In this document: piece after piece, positions 34,694-45,124 of the stretch
How the letters are laid out: the number at the start of each line of letters is the position of its first letter
How positions within the stretch are numbered: the stretch's first letter is position 1
Assembly: GCA_008000375.1 (NCBI GenBank)
Contig: SMOI01000023.1
Location: 121,370 to 185,369, forward strand
Direction: 5' to 3'
DNA from: Poteriospumella lacustris
Taxonomy: Eukaryota; Sar; Chrysophyceae; Chromulinales; Dinobryaceae
Length of the DNA: 64,000 bases
Translations under genes and position numbers: made by a program
The notes under the pieces: model-generated
Databases searched by the model: none
Seen by the model: the letters and a program-made list of their open reading frames with translations, nothing else
What the model was told of the DNA's origin: nothing

Positions 34694-36569
34694 TTGCTGT
34701 TTGCCGCTCGCTCCTGTGCGTGTCCTCCCGTTATGGTTATTCTCCTCTCTCTTTCCACTGTCTCTCGCTCTCTCTCTCGCTCTAGTCCAACGGTCACCAT
34801 CTTGTCCAACAATTTTCTGGCGGTTCTCTGGGGCGTACGTGTGCCCTACTCTAAATGATAGCAGGTATAGCTACGAAAGATGGTCCATGCTCATCCGTTC
34901 GTGCATGTACATGGCGTTCGTTACTTGTTTGCTGGTCAAATTCGTTGCTGCTTTCTCCTCGTCGTGGAAGTTATGTCGCTTTTCTTCGGGCATCGGTAGC
35001 AGTGTCTATTCCACGTCGCGGGGGGGGGGGGTAGGAGTCCTCTTTCTTCTCACCATCACCGAACTATATCGGTTGGTGGTGTCCACATAATCATTTGATT
35101 CGTTTTCTACGTCATTTTCTATGTTCGGTCTTCATTGGTTTGCCCGCGTATTTGTTCCTTGTTCGTTTCTCCTCGTTGTCCTTTCTCTTTCTCTTGCTCT
35201 TTCTCTCTCTCTCCCTCTCGCCCTCTCTCGTCTACCCATGTCCACTTGTTGGGGTGACAATCTGCTATAGAGGCCGTTTTCATTTTGGATACGGCTGGCG
35301 TTGGTGAGATTGTTTGATGAGAACGATTCTGAAGATGTCAAAGTTGTTCATCATCCTTCTTTCGTCAGTGCAGCCGGTTCCTATGGTATTCGTCTTCGTC
35401 TGACGGTTGCATATGTCGCTACTGCGGTGCATCTGTCTGCTTCTTTCTGCCTCTGTCTGCACCCCCTACTCTCCTCCCTCCGCCCCCCTCCCCTGATTCT
35501 TGCTTGCGATCTCATTGTCGGTCGTTCGCAGGTGTGCTACGTTTGGAGTTGTTCCTATTCGCTCGCGTTTGGGCGAAATCGATTTTTGGTATTGATATTG
35601 TACGTTGTGCTAGTCATTCGTATTCGTTTTCTAGGGGCACGTTCATCCCTGTTCGGTACATGCCTATTGTGAACCTTTCAAAAGCGTGTTTGATGAGGCT
35701 ATGCCTGTTACGAGTTCACCGTGTTTTATTTACCTGCGCCATTGTTCATTGGTCATTCATTATTATCGTCTCTGTTTCTAAGCAATGCCTTTGGTCGTTC
35801 ATTGTACCAATGTAAACTGCTGAGATGTTTCCTCTGTCTCATCCATCACTATGTACTGCTTCTCGTGGCCGCAAGGAGCTTGTCTTTCTTCCCTCTCTGT
35901 CTCACGGATCTATCGCTTTTGGTCTCCTCTCGCTCATCAATAGTAGTTGTCGTCTCCTCTTGCGTTTGTTGTTTGCTTTTTGCTGTCGATGTCCCCTCGT
36001 CTTTGTTCTCCCAGTCCCCGCTCGCCTACCTTCAGCGCCGTCAAAGCCTACGAAGGACGATGATGCTAAATGCTAAATGCTTCATCTGTGATGTTCTCAT
36101 GTTATACGCTATCTGTTAAGAACCACTGTTTACCCTCCCCTTCCCCTTCCCTGTCCCCCTGTCCCTCACGTCGATTTTCGCCGGGTGTACGATGATCCCC
36201 CAATGGCCTTCGAGGCGTCAGTTCCAATGTAAACCACTGTTTAACCATATTTCTTTCGGAATCGATCAAACCCCTTGGCCCTTCTTCATTTCGCAGATGA
36301 AAAATAACACATATTGATATACTAACAGGGAATCGCACGCTTCTGGCTTGTGTGTGGAGGGGAGGGGGCGCATCTAGAACCGTTACAAAAATACACCCCC
36401 GCCTTCATTCGTCAGGTTTGGGGTTCAAAGAAGTCACGAGACATTCATTCTCTACTTATGGCAACACAATCATACAAATCTCTGACCCAACAAGAAGACC
36501 ATAAATACACTGGTATTCAAATATTCTCTTGAAATGACAGCCACGGTGCGATCAAATAGAGAGTAAACT
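34644..36569. other. 1.9-kb non-coding, pyrimidine-rich region
   Basis: Between two plus-strand genes. It starts with a (GTTGCT)n simple repeat (34661-34702) directly after the giant gene's stop, then long C/T-rich tracts (for example 34741-34785 and 35180-35235) and a G-run near 35022. Open frames here are artefacts of base composition, with no domain. I see no RNA gene. It presumably holds the 3' UTR of the giant gene and the promoter of the WW-RING gene. Confidence 0.65.
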
Positions 36570-38087
36570 ATGAGTGAATCAACCGTTCAGCAGCATCATC
36601 ATAATGAGGACAACGCGTCCCATGATGAAGGAACCGAAGTGATCCTTCCCACTGGCTGGACATATGGATACGATGAAAGTTATGCCCAGTATTACTATGT
36701 TCATTCAGATTCGGGCCATTCTCAATGGGAATATCCAACTCACGTGGACGACTTCTACTATACCAACTCACCAACCCATGGCCATGGAGAAACGTCCCCA
36801 GCGGAAGGAGAGTACAAAAAGGAGGTTGGAGAGGAAAAGACGGCGAAATCTTTTGTTGGAAGTGACTATAAGTATGACTGGGGAAGCAAAGATGAGGTTA
36901 AAGGTGAATCAAAGGCCGATTACGCTGCCTCTCTCCACGCCGCTCACGCCGATTTCAAAGTCGACGGCCCCAGAACTACTGGTATCCATCGCTTGAATCC
37001 TATCTCTGCCAGTCATTATTCGATGCAAGGTTACGAAGAGGAGCATGTTGATACGACGCACACCTCGACCGCGACTGCTGCGGTGCAGAGAGCGATCCCA
37101 AGGTCACCGTCGTCATCCTCGATTAGCAAAAGCATCTCCTTATCGGAATATGGATATCATGGCCCCACGGATGGATTAGATCCTGAGATTTTAGCTGCAT
37201 ATGCATCATCCAAACAATCGCCTTTGATGCGAGCAGCTCAACGACGAGGATACAATGTGGGCTCATCGTTTCGAATGGAACCCTTCTCGCCGAGTCGTCA
37301 TCACACGAGTAGCAAATTGCAATGGGAATCAACCTCACCATCATTTGAAGATCATCCCTATTCTCCAGCAGAATCATATTCGTATGGTTTACCCAGCCGT
37401 GCCAGTGGTGACTATCATCACCCTCATCATCAAGAAGCAGTAGAAGTTGAATGGTATGGTTCGGACGACGATGACGACCACGGTGGTGGTGAGGAGGATC
37501 CAACCGTGCCAACAGAAGCGATGAAGGATCATCCTCGTGAACCTTCTACGGAGGACGCAACCCATGAAGATACCATTGAACATGCCACCGCCACCTCCTC
37601 CTCGTCAAAGAAACCCAAAGTATCCATGTTACGTGGAGGTACCAATCAAGATTATGAAAACATGGCTCGTTTGTATCGTCTGCAACGACCGTACGCGGAT
37701 CCCCATTATGACGCAGCCTGTGTACTCTGTTATCAAAACTTTGCGGAGGATGTGTTTTTCCCCTGTGAACACCATTGTGTGTGTCGGAAGTGTATTTATG
37801 CGGAGAAAATCTGTGAAGAACGGATGTTACACAAGTTTCCCGATGGGTATATCAATTGTTCCTTATGTGCGGCGATTATCAAACGAATTGTACCGTTGAA
37901 TGGTGGACGAGAAGTCGATGAGTATTGGGCATGGGTATTGGAAGAACGACCGGAATTACCGCGTGAATTTCTACGGAATTTCAAACATAGCGCCGGTGTG
38001 ATAGAAGCGGTCTATGTCTCCGATGCCTTCAAACGAGCGCATGGATTACCCGTCGATGGCGACGGGAAATCATGCCACGTGTCGTGA
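36570..38087 (+). CDS. WW-domain protein with C-terminal RING-like zinc finger
   Basis: An intronless 505-residue frame starts at ATG 36570. Residues 31-64 are a WW domain: LPTGWTYGYDESYAQYYYV with the second Trp in SQWEYPTH. The middle is Ser/His/Asp-rich and low in complexity. Residues about 384-440 hold a RING-type finger of C3HC4 style: CVLCYQNF, then FPCEHHCVCRKC, then INCSLCAA. This fits a ubiquitin E3 ligase in which the WW domain binds Pro-rich or PPxY substrates; the ligase activity is inference. The C-terminus ends KSCHVS. The stop lies only 29 bp from the convergent BTB-like gene. Confidence 0.8.
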   Translation: MSESTVQQHHHNEDNASHDEGTEVILPTGWTYGYDESYAQYYYVHSDSGHSQWEYPTHVDDFYYTNSPTHGHGETSPAEGEYKKEVGEEKTAKSFVGSDYKYDWGSKDEVKGESKADYAASLHAAHADFKVDGPRTTGIHRLNPISASHYSMQGYEEEHVDTTHTSTATAAVQRAIPRSPSSSSISKSISLSEYGYHGPTDGLDPEILAAYASSKQSPLMRAAQRRGYNVGSSFRMEPFSPSRHHTSSKLQWESTSPSFEDHPYSPAESYSYGLPSRASGDYHHPHHQEAVEVEWYGSDDDDDHGGGEEDPTVPTEAMKDHPREPSTEDATHEDTIEHATATSSSSKKPKVSMLRGGTNQDYENMARLYRLQRPYADPHYDAACVLCYQNFAEDVFFPCEHHCVCRKCIYAEKICEERMLHKFPDGYINCSLCAAIIKRIVPLNGGREVDEYWAWVLEERPELPREFLRNFKHSAGVIEAVYVSDAFKRAHGLPVDGDGKSCHVS

Positions 38088-38116
38088 ACGAAGGCAAGCG
38101 GGGGGTTGGTTGGCTT

Positions 38117-40447
38117 CTACGCGTATTCACGATCAACGCCGGTGGACACATCTGCCGTAAGCATGCCATAGCTGTGTTGGCCATGGAAGGTACCAGAGGA
38201 AGACATTTGAGCCGACGAGGCTCCATCGGACGTCGAGGTCACAGCCGGTGCGTATGCGTAACGAATGAGATCCGCGGCCGCCGTCGGCGGGAAGATATCA
38301 GCCGCTTCCGGTGTCCATAAGACACGAAATTCGGCGCGTTTCATCATTGACGTGAGATCGTGTACGGAGCGAATGATACCCTTGCATGCACGCGTAATTT
38401 CAGGCAATTCAATCAACGCCTTGGCCATTTCCCAGAACATGCGTTTGTCCGTCACCGTCAACCATTTCTTGGCTTCCTGTGCAAACAATTCATCGGGATC
38501 GCACCAGACAGCCATGTCCTGTGGCTCTTGAACCCAGAACGGTTCCGCTACATCCCCAATGATTTGATGACTCATCGAGGAAGTCGTCGACGAAGAGGTC
38601 GTATGCATGGGTTGCTGTTGGATGGAAGGCAATTGCTGTGGTAATGGTGGAGGCAGTGGATAATAATACGCACCAGAGGGAGTAGTATCGCCAAAGGCCA
38701 CCTTAGGAGAAGTTGGGGGTTGCATCGCCAATGGTATATGGGTCGTGGTACCGTTGAGACTATTGCCACTGGATGGCAAGCGTGGACTCGATGGGGGTGG
38801 TTTATTGTCGATATTCGTCGCCCGATTGTTGTTCGTGGCGTTGTTGGGGAGGGGATACGCATGACCTCGAGCATGAGCAGGTGTACGTTCCATCACCATG
38901 GCGGTGGCCGCGGTTGTAGCTGTTCCATAGAGACTGCCATTGGTCGCTGCAGTGTTGTCAAAGGCGACACGTACTTTGGAATACCCAACACTTCCTGGAC
39001 TCTCCAGAATGGATCCATTCACAATGGTCGGTGCTGGATTCGATCCCTTGCGAAAGATACAAATACGCATACCCGCCAAGATACTGGGATTGGTTCGCCA
39101 ATGATACTGTTGAATCGCCTTCGCCAGCTTTTGCATGTGTGCATCGATTTGGGCAGCGTATTCCATGATCAAGTCTTCCACTTCCCAAATCACGCTACAT
39201 AGAAGTGAAGGTGGTGAGTAAATGGCAGCGGTTTCTTGCGATGCAATGACGAAGCACTCACCTCAGACGCGTCCAACAATAATTCCATTCACCACGAAGA
39301 ATGGCACGACCTTCATGAAGAGATTCCAGAAACGCAGCGGCTTCAAACGGGCTCGGTTCGACAAGAACAATCGAATCTCGCCAGAGGACATGGGGTTGTG
39401 TCGCAATGGTCATGGTGGTCGATGCACTGGATTGACTCAACGCTTGTGTCTCTTGTTCGGTCAACAAGTTATGAAAGTATCCCGATCGCATTTTCAAGAC
39501 ATCGACGGCACATAAGATAATCACCGAATCGGTGGATGATTGCAAACGGACTTCTACCGCCGAGTTGGGTGACAATTTCGATACGTTGGGTGCGACGATA
39601 CGACTCTCCCCCATATAAGGCTTGACAGGTGGTTGTGAACCATGTTGACCACCAAAGGCATTCATCATGGCAATGCCTTCCATCGCCAACGATTCGGATA
39701 AAGCCATCGACGATGAATGATCATGATGATTCAGACGAGCCTTTTGAGTGGGTACAGGTGAGAAGCGTTCGATGGGCTGGGATGATGAAGGTTTGCTACC
39801 AAAGGCTTTTGGTTGGGTGAATCCAGTCGAAGACTGCTGCTTGCTTCGATTACCCTCTGGTTGTATGTCCAAGAGAGGTTCCGGTTGGGCATTGAAGAAA
39901 GCTGGTGCGTCTTCGTCGCTGCTGTCGTTCCCGTGCAAGAATTGCTGCGCTTTGGCATTTGGTGCCTTGTTCAAGGATACTTTCTTTCGAGCCTCCATTT
40001 GCGATGCAGTTGATCGTGAAGCAGTAATGGATTGATCAGATGACGTATGACGGAGCCCATTGCTGCGCTGCCCAATGGTCAAATTGTCGGCACCCGATGG
40101 ATTGGCACGACCTTTGGAATGGTTGCTGCTGTCTTCACCGGCGGTGGGGACCCGCTGCTGCTGCTGCTGGACATTGGAAGCCGTTCGTTTCTCAAATACC
40201 CACGATAGAGGCGAGTTTCTTCCACACCCTGTTGTAAGAGATCGTAATCAACAATCGTATGCGAAGCGACATTAAATGGAGAAGATATACCTTTCTCATC
40301 ACACAGCTGTGTTTGAAATTGTGCTTTAGATGAGTGACTCGTTCCAGCATTGCTTTTCATTTGGGAAACTTGGCTGCAATCGTCGAAAGTGCTGAATTTG
40401 CTGGGAACTGGTTGTCCTTGGGCATTTCCTGGCCAACGAGGGAACAT
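38117..40447 (-). CDS. BTB/POZ-like protein of unknown function
   Basis: Exons 40447-40139, 40067-39262 and 39194-38117 join in frame and give about 730 residues. The first ATG in frame is at 40447. The first exon-exon join (donor GTGAAG at 40138) is a weaker site, chosen for phase and intron length (71 nt). The middle part, VEVRLQSSTDSVIILCAVDV followed by LKMRSGYFHNLL and a later EAAAFLESLHEGRA, has the order of strands and helices of a BTB/POZ fold, a dimerisation or Cullin-3 adaptor module. The second half has Pro/Ser-rich linkers around a helical segment, AKKWLTVTDKRMFWEMAKAL. I do not recognise a named family. Confidence 0.65.
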
Positions 40448-40628
40448 GATTGTAGAGCTTGTGCGATTAGAGTGAATGAATGTGTTTGAAAAGCAAAGAA
40501 AGGTCGGCAACAGTTGATTGTTTGACTACAATCGACATACGCTGAAAAATGAGGTCAAATGATGGTCGTTTTCCAACGTGGGCTAAGCATTGGGATTCAT
40601 TTGACTTACTTTCGTGTCTCCTCATCGA

Positions 40629-40868
40629 TCACGATCGTGTGAAGCGAAAATATGTTTTGTCTTCAATCGTTTTCATGTGATTCAGGATATCTATTAGCGT
40701 CGATGGCACGATGGCAACGGGTCCCTGTGGTAAATCGGTCCAACATAGTGCGAGACTTGAGTTCGCCAGTTCGCCTCCGTTCAGACTGCTGGGGAGCTGG
40801 GGAGACGCAGTTTCCCCAGCGATGCCAGCTTCAGGGTCATCGTCATCGTCATCATGCGCACTGGCCAG
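40629..40868 (-). CDS. Possible small acidic protein (uncertain)
   Basis: An open frame of about 79 residues on the minus strand (MLASAHDDDDDDPEAG...) with an Asp run and a plausible folded second half (GPVAIVPSTLIDILNHM). It lies in the divergent promoter between the BTB-like gene and COMMD4 and has no recognisable domain. The Asp run simply translates a simple repeat, so it may be chance. Confidence 0.25.
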   Translation of the reverse strand: MASAHDDDDDDPEAGIAGETASPQLPSSLNGGELANSSLALCWTDLPQGPVAIVPSTLIDILNHMKTIEDKTYFRFTRS

Positions 40869-40991
40869 CATCGGCACAAATATCGGCGATCCGATCCGAT
40901 CGAATCCATGTGTAAACTGGCAGAAGCATTCCCTTTAGATTCAAAAGAAGAAGTTTCTTGACATTTTCTCAAAGAAAACAAGTGAAAAAAG

Positions 40992-41821
40992 ATGAGATTT
41001 CGCTTCTGTGGTGACTTGGATTGCCCTGACTGGGTTCTTGCCGAAATCAACACGTTGTCCAAAATGGTGAGTAGAAGTCATCTGGTCTTGTAAGGCAACA
41101 GCAGTCTTATCATAGTTTATTTTTGTATAGTCGTCAGTGCGATTGCGCATTTTGGTCTCCCAGATCATTGGTTTCTGCCTCGTCGGTCAGCTCAACTACG
41201 AAAAGGTACACCAGACTCAGGTGAATCATTCATTGCCTTTGTCGCTTATCACTCATGTATGGATTATTAGATATTAAAAATTGCCGAAGACAATGCTGAT
41301 GGTTTATCGGACATCAAGGTCAGTTAAATCTGCTGCCTTCTGTTGTACGAGCTCTTTGGGTGACGTTGTTTGCCAATGTTTTTTGTCACAAGGGTGCTAT
41401 TGCTGCTGTCCATTTTATGATCACCAGCGCAGCCAAGTATGATGTTGAAGACAAAGTCCTTATCCAAGAAATCCAACAGCTCGGTCTTCCCAAGGAAAAC
41501 TCCGAGACGGTTGCGAAGCAATACAGAGAAAACAAAGATGCTTTGCGTGACCAATTAGAAGCGACCAGCTATCGTATTTCGAAATTAGTAGATTGCAGTT
41601 GGCGTGCTGACCAAATATTAGCGGTGGCAGGTGGAGAATCAGGGGGTAACATTGTGTCAGAAAAGGTCGTCAGCTTAAAGCTGTCGGTCGATAGTCAACC
41701 GGGCATCACAAGTGGTGGAAAAGTGGACAGCGTATCCTTTGAAGTGTCACCAGAGAATTTAGATCTTCTCATTCTGGAGTTATCCCAAGCACAACAGATG
41801 ATGAATGATATCAATGCCTAA
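40992..41821 (+). CDS. COMMD4: COMM domain-containing protein 4
   Basis: Exons 40992-41066, 41131-41205, 41271-41318 and 41393-41821 all join in phase 0 and give 208 residues; human COMMD4 has 199. The N-terminus [19 protein letters not shown] is almost identical to the human protein. [26 protein letters not shown] and [14 protein letters not shown] also match. The C-terminal half (WRADQI...VVSLKLSV...[18 protein letters not shown]) is the COMM domain. COMMD proteins form the ten-member Commander complex with CCDC22 and CCDC93 and Retriever, which recycles receptors from endosomes. The strong conservation of the first 25 residues identifies the paralogue. All introns are 52-74 nt. Confidence 0.97.
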
Positions 41822-42095
41822 CGTACACGTCCTTGGTGGATTCGATTGGATTCGATTGACTTTTCTTCTGTTGTTGTTGTGTATCGCGTTACAAGTGTAG
41901 GATCAATGAAGACACATTGCGACCAATGCATCTTTGCGACATTCATCAAACTACTTTTGTACGGCACACGAACACACGTGTTATTCATAAACCAAGATTC
42001 TATTGAATATCTTTACAAACACGTGAAAAATTGTACTCTGTTTTGTTTTGCTAGGTGCTTCCACCAGTGCGGTGACATCGACGAATGCGGAACGT

Positions 42096-43369
42096 TTACT
42101 CCTCTTCCTCGAAGACTTCATCTTCATTGATCACGCTACGGAAGTGCTCCGTAAGAATCACATTGGCCAAGAACTTTGCGACGGACACTTGATGAATCTT
42201 GGGGGAAGCATTCTTCGGCAACGGTAACGAGTCGGTGACAACGACTTTCGTCACCGGCGAGCGATCAATGAACTCCATTGCGTGATCCGTAAACAAACCA
42301 TGCGAAGCAGCAATGTAAATGTTCTTCGCACCGGCTTCCTTAATACGATGAGACAGGGATTGTACAGTTCCGGCACTATCAACCATATCGTCAACAATGA
42401 TCACATCGCCATTCTCGACCTCCAACTACACAAGGAAAACAACCACGAGAACACGTAAAATCACAGTCAAATCACAGTCATAGTATGAACGTGATGTATA
42501 CCATTCAAACTTACATGATTGAAGGTCTTGAGTTGTTCAGCATCAGCAGGACCAGATCCAGTATCCATGGAAAAGAACGCCACCAACTTGACATCCTTCT
42601 TGTAATGCTTTTGCAATTGCATTTGATACTTGCGGGCTTTGTTGAAGCATTCGGCATTGGGAGCAACGACAGTGATGGGATGATTCAACGAAAGTTCATG
42701 TGTGAAATAGTTGATGAAAAGGTCGGTAGAAATGATGGTCTCGACCGGAACGGTGTTATCAAAGAAGGATGACTCCAAGCCCTGTCCAGGTCGTTGCAAG
42801 TCGACCGTAATAACCTGATCCACGCCCATTTCTTGCAACATCGCAGCAAAATCACCAGCTCCCGACCACAAGAAACGAGAGTTATGCTTGGTAGAGATAG
42901 CATTACCACGGCGATGGTGCTTGTATCCGAAATAAGGGATAACAGCAATAACCCGGCGAACGTTGGATCGTCTTGCACACGAAACCATCAGTAGCAATTC
43001 CATAATGGAATCATTAACTGGTGCAGAGCAAGTCTGGACAATGAAGACATCATTTCCGCGAATGTTGTCATTGATTTGAACAGAGACTTCACCATCGGCA
43101 AATCGGGAAACCGAGGCATTGCATAGAGGAACTTTGACTTCCTTTGCAATTTTCTCCGCCAGTTCCTTGTGAGCTGTGCCGGAAATGATGGTCATATTAT
43201 CCAGCGTCACATGGGGATGAGGATGCGCTTGGACCTTCTTCGGTTGCGACCGGGTATTGTGAGCACGGAAGGAAGGCTGGTGAATGATTTTATCTTCCTC
43301 ACAATGAGCCAATCTAAACCCGAAAGCGCATGGCAGAGAAAATGCGGCGAGTGATCTTCGAGCAAACAT
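42096..43369 (-). CDS. Ribose-phosphate pyrophosphokinase (PRPP synthase), divergent class
   Basis: Exons 43369-42515 and 42425-42096 join in phase 0 and give 394 residues. Family motifs are ISGTAHKELAEKIAKEVKVP, RFADGEVSVQINDNIRGNDVF, CARRSNVRRVIAVIPYFGYK and the PRPP loop VIIVDDMVDSAGTV near residue 290. The enzyme makes 5-phosphoribosyl-1-pyrophosphate from ribose 5-phosphate and ATP, feeding purine, pyrimidine, His and Trp synthesis. The catalytic loop reads YKHHRRG with a longer stretch after it, and the usual DLH is DLQ here, so it belongs to a non-classical branch. The first 25 residues (MFARRSLAAFSLPCAFGF) look like an organelle transit peptide; mitochondrion or plastid cannot be told apart. 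Confidence 0.93.
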
Positions 43370-45124
43370 GATGAAATACTGGACTTCAAACAGAGATATA
43401 TGAACTGTTGTACAGGAGATTCGGTCAACGCCAACAAGGTTCTTCTGAATAGAATCACGCAACAACAATTGCACACGTCTTCCCAATCACAATGGTTCAA
43501 TGAAACCAATGTTGCATACTTCTCACAGTAAGTATAGAAGTATAAAAGGACGCAGGAACGCCTTCCACCACACAAGTTTTTCGACAAGAACAAGACATTG
43601 GACATGCAGGTTATTTTCACATGCGTCCGCCCGGCGTCGGTTGCGGCGGACTCGACTGGCTGGGATGCTCTCCCAGATGCCTACAATCCTAGACCTACAT
43701 ACGCTGTAAGCTGTAACACAGTACCGTTTATTGGCGCCCGGTAGCCTACGATATCAATGATCGATCATATGACGATCGATATTCAATGAAAATCTGGAAG
43801 ACTTTGTCGACCCTGTACCGTTCCTCCTAATTGCAACGATGCAAACGTCCACCAACGTCAAGGGTCTCGAGTCAGTTGAGGACGAAGCCCGACGGACGAC
43901 TATCGCTCAGACAGAGAACCCCATACTCTAAATCTTAGTTTTGATTGTACAGTAATTAAAATCCAAGTCCACTATTAAATTGAGGAAGTAGGAGATGCAA
44001 AAAGGTTTGGGCTGCTTGAGCTCGGCACGAGCAAAAGCACTTGTGCGATCGGACATGTCATCATGCTGATGGGTAACCCCAACCCCACCGCATATTTCGG
44101 GGATGCGCTCTCGATTCGAGGCGAAGCAGACTGTCATGCCTTGAAAGATCTGGAAAATGCGAGGCGGTTGAGCTGGGGACTGACAGCAATCTTCAAGTGC
44201 TTGCCAGCGAAAACCTATAAAAACGCAACAGAACAGGCACGATCAACACGAAACACAACACTAAAAGACTCCAGATGAAGGTGATTCTTCATCATTAATG
44301 TCATTCCATGAAAATTGAGGGTGAGTTATGAATGTATCTCTTCGAGAGTAATCGCCGTTGAGTTACCAAAACAAGTTTGGCCGTCAAATAACTTTTCAAC
44401 GTGAATGATTACCACCTTAGATTATAATTGTGACAGTTTGCTCGAGTTGAAAGGACAAGCCCTCCAACCGTCTTCGCGCACAATAAATCTGAAGGCTTTG
44501 CTAAAGAGTTGCCTCTCAGCAGCCACTTTCTGGCCCGTCATTCGGCGAATTTCCCCAGGCATACCAGAGACATCTTATGAGCACATGGAACCATGTGACT
44601 CAAGAGCTCTAACCCGTGATTGACGCTTCGAAGAGAACAATTCATAACTGATTTCGATCGTCACGATTGCGATCCAAAGACAGAGGTATCAGCCTGTCAG
44701 CTGGCAGAGAGACAGCGGGCATGTGTGGATGAGAAAGGCTGCGGGACATGCTTCTTCGTACACCACTTTCAGCCCTCTTTGGCCCTAAGCTGAGGAGTGT
44801 GTGCACTTGAGGATTGAGGACTCTTTTTCAGTTTTTGTGACAGACTTACGCCTGCTGTAAGAGGCAGCCGTGTCACAAGTCACTGGGTGAGGGGACACTC
44901 TCCCAGTCTTCCTCTTTTTTTTCCCGCTTCCCTTCTCTCAAGGTGCCTTGGATTGCTAGGAGAAGCTGGCTGGTTGTTTGGTTGTTGGGGTAGCGAAGAA
45001 ACTGAGCGAAAATAAATTACGACCCAACTCCCAGCACATTCTATTTTGATTCTCGTTACGGTTGATACCAGCCCATTTTTCTATCATTTTTTAAGTTATC
45101 GAAGTCACCGAATAATTATTGACG
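43370..45124. other. 1.75-kb intergenic region, possible structured RNA
   Basis: Divergent region between the PRPP synthase and the RBR ligase. No coding frame longer than about 70 codons is credible. Near 43756-43783 lie overlapping GATCGATC palindromes. From 44837 to 44921 two hairpins precede a T-run (see the separate entry). Scanning for tRNA A/B boxes by eye found nothing convincing. Confidence 0.55.
44837..44921 (+). ncRNA. Possible structured small RNA or Pol III terminator (weak)
   Basis: GTGACA (44837-44842) can pair with TGTCAC (44871-44876), closing an inner 5-bp stem CTTAC/GTAAG (44845-44849 with 44857-44861). A second hairpin pairs ACTGGG (44882-44887) with CCCAGT (44902-44907) and adds three more pairs, then TTTTTTTT follows at 44915-44922. 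Hairpins ending in a T-run suggest a Pol III transcript, but no known RNA family is recognised and no promoter box is clear. It may instead be part of the 5' UTR of the RBR gene. Confidence 0.2.

Noticed and set aside
34644-36330. Several plus-strand frames of 60-130 codons rich in Leu/Ser/Phe
   Set aside because: Arise from C/T-rich sequence; no domains, no consistent start or splice signals.
44063-44278. tRNA-like GATTCGAGGC motif and nearby frame
   Set aside because: The arms do not form a 5-bp T stem with a 7-nt loop, and no acceptor stem pairs; not a tRNA.
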